This document shows positions 1 through 5,699 of a stretch of DNA of 5,699 nt, in pieces; position 1 is the stretch's first letter; each line of letters starts with the position of its first letter. The notes beneath the pieces were generated by a model. That model was given only the letters and a program-made list of their open reading frames with translations. It made no database searches and had not been told where the DNA came from. Location: assembly GCA_030040475.1 (NCBI GenBank), contig JASHTQ010000719.1, forward strand, positions 1 to 5,699. Reading direction: 5' to 3'. The translations under genes and the position numbers were made by a program. Source of the DNA: Streptosporangiaceae bacterium. Lineage in GTDB: Bacteria; Actinomycetota; Actinomycetes; Streptosporangiales; Streptosporangiaceae.

Positions 1-2339
1 TCGGCCTCGCCGTGATGGTGGGTGGTGTGACGGTCGGGCCTGCGGGCCGCGGTATGCCGCACGTACTCGCGGGCGCCCTCGACGAGCGTTCGCAGGTAGC
101 GGATGCCCTCGGGGTCGGTCATCGTCCAGTCGCCGCCGCAGGCGACGTAGACCGGCGAGGTATGCGCGAAGACCGGGCGGCCCCAGTCGTCGAGGTGGTA
201 GTCGGTGCCGAACGCCCGGCAGGCCAGCCACGAGTTCCCCTCGATCCGCAGTTCCTCGTCGATCTCGGCCCGCCGCCCGCCGCCCGCCTCCGCCGCGGCG
301 ACGACCTCGCCGTTGCGCACGATCTCGACCGAGCGGAGCGGGAAGATGCCGCGCGCCGCGGCATGGACGCTGACCGTCCCCGGCCCGGACAGCGCGACGG
401 TGTCGCCCGGCTCGCGCCCGTCGACGCGGAGCGTCACCAGCGGCCCGCCGGAAAGGAACGTGCGGCCGGATCGCACCGCCCGGCACCAGGCCTGGTAGCT
501 GAACTCCCCGTCAAGCCGCGCGTACGTGCGATACAGGCCGACAGGGACGCCGCTGGACATCTTGTCCGTGCCGCCGACGAGCGGCAGCCGGTAGCCGCTG
601 TTCAGGTACCTGTAGTACTCGACCAGCCGGTCGTCGGCGTGGTTCAAGATCTCGACCGCGTCGGCTCGGCCGGTCGCGACCATGACGGCAGGCTCGCCGT
701 TCGGATTCGGGAAATGCGCGATGACGACGGTGCCGCCCTGGGCGTGCGTCCGGTCGGCCCAGTCGCTCAGCGTCGCGTCAAGCGCGCCGCCGAGTTCGGC
801 CTCGTCGGGGCCGGCGCTGCACCACGGCATGACGGGTTCCGTCAGGCCCCACAGGAGCAGGTGGCCGAGCTCGTGCTGCCGGTTTTCCTGGCCGACGTAG
901 GTCACGTAGCCGCCGCCGTCGACGATGCTGGGTCGGCCGGTGAAATCCTCGGTGTTGGTGAACAGCGCGCCCCACTGCGACTGGAGCAGGTTGACGACGC
1001 GCAGGTCCTCGCCCCGCTGCTCGAGCTGGGCGCCGGGGGTCGACAGGAAGTGCACGTGCGAGTCGCCTGACCACCATCCCTCCGCGGCCATGTCCGCGAC
1101 CCGGCGCAGCCGCAGCGTCAGCTCCCGCTGGCCGGGCTCGATCCGCACGGTCTGGCGGAGCGGCTCGTACTCGAACCCGCGCGCGACGTCCACCACGACG
1201 TCGCCCCTTGGCAGCCAGCCCTGGCAGGTGCCGTCGATGTACGCGTAGCTGCGCTGGCCGAGCCGGACGTCACCGCCGACGTCGTAGTGCCAGCTGCCGA
1301 GGTTCTGCGTGACGTGATTGTGGTGGCCGTGCGGCTGGTAGGGAATCCCGGCGGCCGAACGGAAGTGGACCCGGCACGGCACGGGCCGCCCGGTCGCGTC
1401 GTCGACGACGCTGACGTGCACCCAGTTCCGGCCGCTGTCCGACAGCTCGAGGACCACCTGGCCGGCGTCCGCTCGCCCGTCGCGTTCCACGTCGCCCCAG
1501 CGCACCCGGCCAAGCTCGGCGCCGTCCTGCCGGATCGCGACGGTGGCCGACGGCAGCGCCGCTATCGACGCGTACGCGGCGGCTCCTTCGGCCGCACCCC
1601 AGCCGGCCCGGTCGTCCTCGCCGGGCAGCGGCTGCGGGTAGGTCGCCACGCCCCGGTCCACCTCGATGTCGAACACGCCGCCCCGGCCGTCCTTCGCCGC
1701 CAGCCGCACCGGGCGGGCCGGCGAGCGGACGAACGGGTGCTCGTCGACGTCGCTGGTGGTGACGCCGGCGACGACGAACCGCGGGCCGCACGGGATGAAC
1801 TCGATCCGCTCCACCGGCCGGTCCGGCTGCGGATTCTCCCAGCACCACAGGTAATACCCGGCGGGCTCGCCGCTGACGTGCTCGGTCAGGCGGAACCCGG
1901 CCTCCTCCCACCTGCCCTCGAAGCGCGGCGTGTTGCCGTCGCTCGTGTCGGGGACGGCGAGGAACGGCTGACGCCCCCACTGCGGCGGCACCACCTGGAT
2001 CTCGAAGCGCTCCCTGATGGGCGCGACCGCGACCTCGCCGCCGGCCAGGTGGAACGCGTACTGCGCGACGGCCTGCCCGACGGCGTGCCCGGCCGGCGCG
2101 CCCGGCTCGAGCAGCCGATGCGCGACGATCACCCGCGGCGCGAGCCGGCCGATCCCGACCGACACCGGGGCGGCGGGCAGCACGAGGCACCGCTTCGCGG
2201 ACGGCGGCTCGGACCCGATCAGGAACGGCAGGCCGCGCAGGGCCACCCGGCCGAGCGGGACGTCACCCGGCTGGCTGCCGAGAACCTCCACGCCCGCGTT
2301 GCAGGCGGCCGACAGGTCTACTGGCTGATAGCTCGGCAT
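1..2339 (-). CDS. CehA/McbA-type metallohydrolase (PHP-like), C-terminus cut by window edge
   Basis: Probable metal-dependent hydrolase of the CehA/McbA group, named after carbaryl hydrolases; most members have no known substrate. 779 codons are visible with no stop, so the C-terminus lies beyond the left edge. Layout: residues 1-115 are a beta-rich N-terminal region (LRGLPFLIG near 35-42, YAFHLAGGEV near 94-103); about 120-300 is a second beta-rich region; about 304-412 resembles a carboxypeptidase-regulatory-like fold (VDDATGRPVPCRVHF); 421 onward is the catalytic domain. Metal-ligand candidates are all present: GDSHVHF (H428, H430), E485, GHLLLWG (H493), VVIAHFP (H542) and GGTD (D592). About 634-735 is a C-terminal beta region, then a His-rich tail (HTTHHH). 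There is no signal peptide or membrane helix, so it is probably cytoplasmic. The start is the ATG at 2339: the N-terminal VDLSAACNAG reads like family members and no usual start codon was seen just upstream, but the Shine-Dalgarno is weak (only GGA). It lies 37 bp after the membrane gene, probably cotranscribed. The family call is confident; the substrate is unknown. Confidence 0.9.
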   Translation of the reverse strand, partial: MPSYQPVDLSAACNAGVEVLGSQPGDVPLGRVALRGLPFLIGSEPPSAKRCLVLPAAPVSVGIGRLAPRVIVAHRLLEPGAPAGHAVGQAVAQYAFHLAGGEVAVAPIRERFEIQVVPPQWGRQPFLAVPDTSDGNTPRFEGRWEEAGFRLTEHVSGEPAGYYLWCWENPQPDRPVERIEFIPCGPRFVVAGVTTSDVDEHPFVRSPARPVRLAAKDGRGGVFDIEVDRGVATYPQPLPGEDDRAGWGAAEGAAAYASIAALPSATVAIRQDGAELGRVRWGDVERDGRADAGQVVLELSDSGRNWVHVSVVDDATGRPVPCRVHFRSAAGIPYQPHGHHNHVTQNLGSWHYDVGGDVRLGQRSYAYIDGTCQGWLPRGDVVVDVARGFEYEPLRQTVRIEPGQRELTLRLRRVADMAAEGWWSGDSHVHFLSTPGAQLEQRGEDLRVVNLLQSQWGALFTNTEDFTGRPSIVDGGGYVTYVGQENRQHELGHLLLWGLTEPVMPWCSAGPDEAELGGALDATLSDWADRTHAQGGTVVIAHFPNPNGEPAVMVATGRADAVEILNHADDRLVEYYRYLNSGYRLPLVGGTDKMSSGVPVGLYRTYARLDGEFSYQAWCRAVRSGRTFLSGGPLVTLRVDGREPGDTVALSGPGTVSVHAAARGIFPLRSVEIVRNGEVVAAAEAGGGRRAEIDEELRIEGNSWLACRAFGTDYHLDDWGRPVFAHTSPVYVACGGDWTMTDPEGIRYLRTLVEGAREYVRHTAARRPDRHTTHHHGEA

Positions 2340-2359
2340 ACGTCCGATCGTAGGAAGGC

Positions 2360-2373
2360 GGCCGGTTCCGGCC
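2360..2373. repeat. Perfect inverted repeat in the gap between the two leftward genes
   Basis: GGCCGG-TT-CCGGCC is a perfect 6+6 inverted repeat inside the 37-bp gap between the membrane gene's stop and the metallohydrolase start. As RNA it could form a five-pair stem with a four-base loop, about 20 bases before the start codon. It has no U-tract on the minus strand, so it does not look like an intrinsic terminator. It could be an RNA element tuning the downstream gene or a protein-binding site. In GC-rich DNA such a repeat can also occur by chance. Confidence 0.5.
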
Positions 2374-2376
2374 CAG

Positions 2377-3285
2377 TCAATTTCGGCCCCCCCGGCGACG
2401 GGGGGGCTGCCGAACGGCCTGCCGAGCGGGGTGATGGGCGCCGCTTCCGTGGTGGCCGCGGCCGGGCTGAGACGGCGCCTGGTGAACCGCGACCGGAGCC
2501 GCGCGGGCGGCGGCGGCCGCCTCCCGGTTGTGCCGCGCCACCACGACCACGACGTACACCAGCAGGAGCGTTATCCCGTCGAAGAACAGGCCCGCGATCA
2601 GGTTCGGGATCGCCGAGCCGTCGCCGCCGGTGAGATTCCGCCCGGTGCCCCAGGCCCAGAGCGGGTCGCGGACGGCGAACGGCTGGCCGAGCGGCACCTG
2701 GCTGCCCCAGGTGGCGTGCGCGCCGGTTCGCGACAGGTAGCCCTCGGTCACTATGTAGCAGCTGCGATAGTGAAAGGCGGTGCAGGTCTGCGCGTACGAC
2801 ACCGGGTCGAAGGTGTCCTGGTGCTCCAGCCCGAGCGCGTACCCCCACGAGTCCACCTGGGCGGGCAGCAGGGCCACGGCGAAGCCGGTCATCGCGACGA
2901 GCACGCAGAGGCCGAACACCCAGCTGCCATGGTGCCGCGGCGGATAGCTATGCGCGTGCGCGTACAGCGGGTAATGCGAAACGCCGCCCTTCGCGCTCGC
3001 CCGCACCGCCGCGTCGGCGCGGTGGATGCGCGACGTATCGACGATCACGATCACCAGCCCGGCCAGGGCCAGGGCGAGCAGCACGAGCACCGGGATGAGG
3101 CTGAGGACTTCCGTCGTCCCGGTCAGGCTGTCGAACAGGCTGCCGTCGATCCCCGCGTACACCACCAGGCCGACCACGCTGCCGGCCGCCACCCACGCCC
3201 ACCCGCGCCGCCGGTGATGCAGCCGGACCAGGCCGGCGACATCCGGCGGCTTGCCGGCCTCCCGCCGTGCTGGCGCCTGCGGCAT
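2377..3285 (-). CDS. Four-helix membrane protein of unknown function
   Basis: 302 residues; I do not recognise the family. Predicted membrane helices lie near residues 29-46, 60-83, 121-142 and 226-250. The basic stretch RLHHRRR before helix 1 suggests a cytoplasmic N-terminus. This gives a cytoplasmic loop at 84-120 (rich in His and basic residues), an outside domain of about 83 residues (143-225) between helices 3 and 4, and a basic, Gln/Pro/His-rich cytoplasmic tail (251-302). The outside domain has C168 and C176, a possible disulfide, and many aromatics (WGSQVPLGQPF, DPLWAWGTG). No catalytic motif is evident. Start: the ATG at 3285 has GGAGG eight bases upstream; an in-frame ATG at 3291 has only two bases of spacing. 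The reading frame stays open far upstream, but there it is antisense to the ABC gene and not real. It is the first gene of a leftward pair, 37 bp ahead of the metallohydrolase, and diverges from the ABC gene. It could be an anchor, sensor or transporter accessory; none is shown. Confidence 0.8.
   Translation of the reverse strand: MPQAPARREAGKPPDVAGLVRLHHRRRGWAWVAAGSVVGLVVYAGIDGSLFDSLTGTTEVLSLIPVLVLLALALAGLVIVIVDTSRIHRADAAVRASAKGGVSHYPLYAHAHSYPPRHHGSWVFGLCVLVAMTGFAVALLPAQVDSWGYALGLEHQDTFDPVSYAQTCTAFHYRSCYIVTEGYLSRTGAHATWGSQVPLGQPFAVRDPLWAWGTGRNLTGGDGSAIPNLIAGLFFDGITLLLVYVVVVVARHNREAAAAARAAPVAVHQAPSQPGRGHHGSGAHHPARQAVRQPPRRRGGRN
2382..2414. repeat. Strong GC hairpin (C7/G7 stem) at the end of the membrane-protein gene
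   Basis: The arms are TTCGGCCCCCCC and GGGGGGGCTGCCGAA around a GGCGAC loop. They give seven C-G pairs plus a five-pair TTCGG/CCGAA base, separated by a three-base bulge (CTG on plus, CAG on minus). It lies within the last dozen codons of the membrane gene, ending three bases before its TGA. On the minus strand it is followed by AAATTGAC, not a T-run, so it is not a standard terminator. A role in mRNA stability, attenuation or translational coupling is inferred. Confidence 0.55.
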
Positions 3286-3293
3286 CGGCATCA

Positions 3294-3298
3294 CCTCC
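3294..3298 (-). promoter_or_regulatory. Shine-Dalgarno deciding the membrane-protein start
   Basis: The minus strand reads GGAGG followed by TGATGCCG and then ATG at 3285, an eight-base spacing. The upstream in-frame ATG at 3291 is only two bases from GGAGG, too close for efficient initiation. This favours the second ATG. Confidence 0.65.
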
Positions 3299-3299
3299 C

Positions 3300-3376
3300 G
3301 CCCGCCCCATGGTAATTCGTTCGCAACCGCCCGGACCGCGCTCACATACTGAAAGCCCCGGACCGGAGTTGCCAGC
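3300..3376. promoter_or_regulatory. Divergent promoter region with two CCCGGACCG copies
   Basis: This short space separates two genes pointing away from each other, so it should hold both promoters. Rightward candidate: TTCGCA at 3320-3325 and CATACT at 3345-3350, with a long 19-base spacer; this is weak. Leftward candidate: TACCAT at 3314-3309 on the minus strand, with no convincing -35. CCCGGACCG occurs at 3330-3338 and 3357-3365, 27 bp apart; each copy contains the small palindrome CGG-A-CCG. The first falls between the rightward hexamers and the second near the predicted transcription start, as an operator pair might. The second copy also touches the GGAG (3365-3368) used by the ABC gene. 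That promoters lie here is likely; the exact hexamers and operator role are guesses. Confidence 0.45.
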
Positions 3377-5239
3377 ATGCAGGACGATGACGAGCTGAGC
3401 GCGGAGCTCACCGTCGAGTTCTGGCAGGCGCACGACGAGCGGATGGCCGCGGCCAGCTTCCGCGCCATGGCCAGGCGGCTGCCCGGCCTGATCGGCCAGG
3501 CGGTACGGCTGGGCTGGGAGGCGAACCGGCGCGACACGACCGCCACCGTCGCGCTCAACCTGGCCTCGGGCATCTTCACCGGGTACGCGCTGATCGCCAC
3601 GACCGGCGTCCTGCAGGCGCTGTTCGCGGCCGGGCCGACCCCGCACCGGGTCCGCGCCGCGCTGCCGTCGCTGGTCCTGGTGGCGCTCGCCACCGCGGCC
3701 AGGGCCGGGCTGCAGTCGGCGGCCGGCTGGGCGCAGTCCAGGCTCGAGCCGCAGGTGGACCAGGTGGTCGAGCTCCGCCTGCTCGACCTGACCAGCCAGG
3801 TGGAGCTGGCCGCGTTCGACGACGCCAGGTTCAACGACGCCATGCTGCGCGCCCGCGACCGCGGCGCGTTCTCCGCGCACCGGATAGTGGGCAACGTGCT
3901 GGACTGCCTCACGGCCGCGGTCGGGATCGTCGCGGCCGCCTCGGTGGTCGCCGTGCTCCAGCCGGTGCTGCTGGCGCTGCTGGTCCTGGCCGAGCTGCCG
4001 GGCGGCTGGGCCGCGGTGCGCTCGGCCCGGATCGAGTACCTGACCAGCTTCGCGCTGACCGACACCAACCGCAGGAAGTGGATCCTGTCGGACCTGATGG
4101 CCGAACGCGGCACCGCGGCCGAGCTGCGTTCCTTCACGCTGCGGCGGTTCATGCTGGACCGGGTCGCCAGGCTCGCCGGGTACGCGCGCGACGCGCAACT
4201 GCGGGCGGCGGGGCGGCAGACGCTCACCAGGGTCGTCGCGCAGGCCGCGACCGGCGTGGCCACCCTGGGCGTCTACCTGGTCCTCGGCCTGCTGCTGTCG
4301 GCGGGCCTGGTGCCGCTCGCGGTGGCGGGCACCGCGGTGCTCGCCATCCGCTCCGCCCAGGCCTCCCTGGCCAACCTGCTGTTCGCGGTGAACCAGTGCT
4401 ACGAGGAGGGCCTGTACTTCTCCGACTACCTGGCCTTCTGCGCCGACGCCAGCGGCCGCATTCCCGGCCCCTCCGCGACCCCGCCGCCCCGCGGCTTCCG
4501 CACGATCACCGCGGACAAGGTCACGTTCAGCTACCCGGACGCGGCGCAGCCCGCGCTGCGCGAGGTCAGCGTCGAGATCCGCCGCGGCGAGGTGGTCGCG
4601 CTGGTCGGCGAGAACGGCTCGGGCAAGACCACGCTGGCCAAGATCCTGGCCGGGCTGTACCGGCCGGCCGCCGGCGCCGTCCGCTGGGACGAGACCCCGC
4701 TGGCCGAGGTCAACCCCGAACCCTTGCGGGAGCAGATCGCCGTGATCGCCCAGGATCACGCCAACTGGCCGCTGACCGTCCGGCACAACATCGCCATGGG
4801 CCGCCCCGCGGAGGCCGGCGCGCTCACCTCGGCGGCCACCGCGTCGGGGGCGGACACCGTGATCGACAAGCTCGCGCACGGCTACGACACGCTGCTGGAC
4901 CGCCGGTTCAAGGACGGCGCCGAACTATCCGGCGGCCAGTGGCAGCGGATCGCCGCCGCCCGGGGCTTCTACCGCTCCGCGCCGCTGCTGATCATGGACG
5001 AGCCGACCGCCGCGCTGGACGCCCGGGCCGAGTACGCGCTGTTCTCCTCCGTCCGCAGCCATGCCGAAGACCGCGCCGTGCTGCTCATCACGCACCGCCT
5101 GGCCAGCGTCCGGCACGCGGACCGGATCTACGTCCTGCGCGACGGCGAGGTCATCGAGCAGGGCAGCCACGACGAGCTGATCGAACTGGCCGGCCAGTAC
5201 GCCGAGCTCTACACGCTGCAGGCCGCCCAGTACGCCTAG
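3377..5239 (+). CDS. ABC exporter half-transporter, fused permease and ATPase
   Basis: 620-residue ABC transporter that should work as a dimer in the cytoplasmic membrane, using ATP to move a substrate, most likely outward. Residues 1-55 are a cytoplasmic lead. Six membrane helices lie near 57-80, 94-118, 171-194, 195-215, 284-308 and 310-330. The ATPase domain spans about 375-620 and is complete: A-loop Y386, Walker A GENGSGKTT (411-419), Q-loop Q459, signature LSGGQ (517-521) followed by WQR, Walker B LLIMDE with catalytic E542, D-loop ALD (546-548) and switch H573. The membrane domain lacks a C39 peptidase. The FDDARFNDAMLRARDRG stretch (147-163) and LSGGQWQR with AAARGFYRSAPLLIMDEP resemble ABC proteins of actinobacterial peptide (RiPP/lanthipeptide) clusters, but no such cluster genes are visible, so the substrate is unknown. 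Start: ATG at 3377 with GGAG eight bases upstream; an in-frame TGA at 3350 rules out a longer protein. It diverges from the membrane-protein gene, and the next gene is 168 bp downstream. Confidence 0.95.
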   Translation: MQDDDELSAELTVEFWQAHDERMAAASFRAMARRLPGLIGQAVRLGWEANRRDTTATVALNLASGIFTGYALIATTGVLQALFAAGPTPHRVRAALPSLVLVALATAARAGLQSAAGWAQSRLEPQVDQVVELRLLDLTSQVELAAFDDARFNDAMLRARDRGAFSAHRIVGNVLDCLTAAVGIVAAASVVAVLQPVLLALLVLAELPGGWAAVRSARIEYLTSFALTDTNRRKWILSDLMAERGTAAELRSFTLRRFMLDRVARLAGYARDAQLRAAGRQTLTRVVAQAATGVATLGVYLVLGLLLSAGLVPLAVAGTAVLAIRSAQASLANLLFAVNQCYEEGLYFSDYLAFCADASGRIPGPSATPPPRGFRTITADKVTFSYPDAAQPALREVSVEIRRGEVVALVGENGSGKTTLAKILAGLYRPAAGAVRWDETPLAEVNPEPLREQIAVIAQDHANWPLTVRHNIAMGRPAEAGALTSAATASGADTVIDKLAHGYDTLLDRRFKDGAELSGGQWQRIAAARGFYRSAPLLIMDEPTAALDARAEYALFSSVRSHAEDRAVLLITHRLASVRHADRIYVLRDGEVIEQGSHDELIELAGQYAELYTLQAAQYA

Positions 5240-5257
5240 GGCCGCCCCGCGACGTCC

Positions 5258-5285
5258 CGGACCACCGAATAGCGGCACCGGTCCG
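5258..5285 (+). terminator. Weak hairpin after the ABC gene, possible terminator
   Basis: CGGACC (5258-5263) pairs perfectly with GGTCCG (5280-5285), and an inner CCG/CGG pair (5265-5267 with 5273-5275) extends it with an asymmetric bulge. It begins 18 bases after the ABC stop codon. No U-tract follows directly; the T-rich stretch starts only about 24 bases later. It could end or stabilise the transcript, but it is a poor intrinsic terminator. Confidence 0.25.
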
Positions 5286-5296
5286 CGCACCACGGC

Positions 5297-5333
5297 CCGT
5301 TCTGCATATTTCAATTCTTTTTATTCCGAACGG
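5297..5333. promoter_or_regulatory. AT-rich island bounded by inverted repeat CCGTTC/GAACGG
   Basis: Bases 5301-5330 are 22 of 30 A/T, in sharp contrast to the GC-rich surroundings. Perfect six-base inverted arms, CCGTTC (5297-5302) and GAACGG (5328-5333), enclose a 25-base AT-rich centre with T5 at 5318-5322. The position, upstream of the FHA gene and downstream of the ABC gene, suits an upstream promoter element or a regulator-binding site. The wide loop makes an RNA hairpin less likely than a DNA site. Function is inferred. Confidence 0.4.
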
Positions 5334-5358
5334 TGGGTGGCGCGCGCCCCCGGCTTCC

Positions 5359-5388
5359 TTTCCCGGCCGCGGGTGGCATTAGTAATAT
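5359..5388 (+). promoter_or_regulatory. Candidate promoter for the FHA-domain gene
   Basis: TAATAT at 5383-5388 is a good -10-like hexamer in GC-rich DNA. An 18-base spacer separates it from TTTCCC at 5359-5364, a poor -35. Transcription would start near 5395, leaving a leader of roughly 12 bases that still includes the G-rich ribosome site. If right, the FHA protein must start at 5408, because the alternative ATG at 5387 lies within the -10. Confidence 0.35.
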
Positions 5389-5395
5389 GTCCCCT

Positions 5396-5403
5396 GGGGG
5401 TGG
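5396..5403 (+). promoter_or_regulatory. G-rich ribosome binding site for the FHA-domain gene
   Basis: GGGGGTGG ends four bases before the ATG at 5408; its GGTGG differs from GGAGG by one base. The competing in-frame ATG at 5387 has GGGTGG (5371-5376) ten bases upstream. The two sites are similar in strength, so this alone does not settle the start. Confidence 0.4.
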
Positions 5404-5407
5404 ATAT

Positions 5408-5699
5408 ATGACGGCCTGGTGGCATCGCGTCGGCGCTCCCGGCTTAGTGGCCGGCGCTCGCCCGTCCGCGCCCGAGTTGGTCGTGACCTACGACGGCACG
5501 GAAAGGCGGCTGCCGCCCGGCTCGTACCGGGTCGGCCGCGACCCCAAGTCCGACGTCGTCGTCGCGGACTCCAGGGTGTCCTGGAGCCACGCGGTCCTGC
5601 GGGCCGACGGCGACGCCTGGTTCTTCGAGGACGGCGGCAGCCGCAACGGGACGTTCGCCGACGGCGCCAGGGTCGAGCGGCTCAGGATCGACGGCGAGC
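5408..5699 (+). CDS. FHA-domain protein, N-terminal part only
   Basis: 97 codons are visible; the gene continues past the right edge. After about 22 residues of Trp/Gly/Pro-containing lead, residues 23-97 form a clear forkhead-associated domain, a fold that binds phosphothreonine peptides. Its conserved residues are present: GR at 43-44, the S58..H61 pair in VSWSH, and NG at 80-81 in GSRNGTF. The opening LVVTYDGTERRL and the VGRD motif resemble the first FHA domain of mycobacterial Rv1747, an FHA-ABC fusion transporter controlled by Ser/Thr kinases. The rest could therefore be an ABC ATPase and membrane domain, but other FHA proteins begin in a similar way and nothing downstream is visible. 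Start: ATG at 5408 is preferred for its nearby ribosome site and the candidate promoter; ATG at 5387, in frame, would add seven residues. It follows the ABC exporter by 168 bp and probably has its own promoter. Confidence 0.88.
   Translation, partial: MTAWWHRVGAPGLVAGARPSAPELVVTYDGTERRLPPGSYRVGRDPKSDVVVADSRVSWSHAVLRADGDAWFFEDGGSRNGTFADGARVERLRIDGE

Noticed and set aside
6..33. His-rich stretch (HTTHHH) near the visible end of the metallohydrolase as a metal-storage tail
   Set aside because: Too short and at a truncated end; it may simply be a variable C-terminal tail.
12..1070. Long plus-strand open frame opposite the metallohydrolase
   Set aside because: Its translation is Arg/Ala/Val/Gly-rich with no recognisable domain, while the minus strand here carries the clear metallohydrolase with its metal ligands.
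1270..2190. Second minus-strand open frame inside the metallohydrolase
   Set aside because: Wrong frame of the same gene; the translation is Arg/Ala-rich without motifs.
1287..2633. Long plus-strand open frame across the junction of the two leftward genes
   Set aside because: Low-complexity Arg/Pro/Gly translation with no family match; an antisense shadow caused by high GC.
3286..4263. Upstream extension of the membrane-protein frame, antisense to the ABC gene
   Set aside because: The frame stays open, but its upstream part is Ser/Arg/Ala-rich antisense of a motif-complete ABC gene. A good GGAGG site places the start at 3285.
2948..4879. Long minus-strand open frame antisense to the ABC gene
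   Set aside because: Arg/Gly/Gln-rich translation with no motifs, covering both the ABC gene and part of the membrane gene in the wrong frame.
4925..5314. Minus-strand open frame under the end of the ABC gene
   Set aside because: Antisense of the signature and Walker B region; no supporting motif.
5318..5322. T-run after the ABC gene as an intrinsic terminator tail
   Set aside because: No GC-rich hairpin ends directly before it; the nearest stem ends at 5285, over 30 bases upstream.
4078..5382. Plus-strand open frame overlapping the second half of the ABC gene
   Set aside because: Out-of-frame reading of the ABC gene; the real frame holds all the ATPase motifs.
5240..5407. Possible small precursor-peptide gene after the ABC exporter
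   Set aside because: I found no short frame with a start, a ribosome site and a peptide-like sequence; the only frame of note is the N-terminal extension of the FHA protein.

Overview
The window is very GC-rich DNA with strong G/C bias at third codon positions. It carries protein families typical of high-GC actinomycetes (Actinomycetota): an LSGGQWQR-type ABC exporter and an FHA-domain protein resembling the start of mycobacterial Rv1747. The genus cannot be fixed from the sequence. There are four protein genes, two of them cut by the window edges. I found no tRNA, rRNA, CRISPR array or insertion sequence.

Left half, minus strand (1-3285): two genes read leftward as a probable operon. The first (3285 to 2377) encodes a 302-residue protein with four predicted membrane helices and an extracytoplasmic domain with two cysteines; I do not recognise its family. 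After a 37-bp gap comes a large CehA/McbA-type metallohydrolase of the PHP-like fold (2339 to the left edge, 779 residues seen, C-terminus missing). All expected metal ligands appear present, and N-terminal beta-sandwich regions precede the catalytic domain. The junction between the two genes is unusually structured: a 12-bp GC hairpin covers the end of the upstream gene and a perfect GGCCGG-TT-CCGGCC inverted repeat fills much of the gap.

Centre (3286-3376): a short divergent intergenic region separates the leftward pair from the rightward gene. It holds both ribosome binding sites, weak promoter-like hexamers and two copies of CCCGGACCG.

Right half, plus strand (3377-5699): a complete 620-residue ABC exporter half-transporter (six-helix membrane domain plus ATPase domain with every ATPase motif intact), then a 168-bp gap with a striking AT-rich island bounded by an inverted repeat, then the first 97 codons of an FHA-domain protein running off the right edge.

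How the genes work together is not demonstrated. The leftward pair may act together, with a membrane protein beside a probably cytoplasmic hydrolase. The exporter resembles ABC proteins found in actinobacterial peptide natural-product clusters, but no precursor peptide or modification enzyme is visible here. The FHA protein probably has its own promoter.
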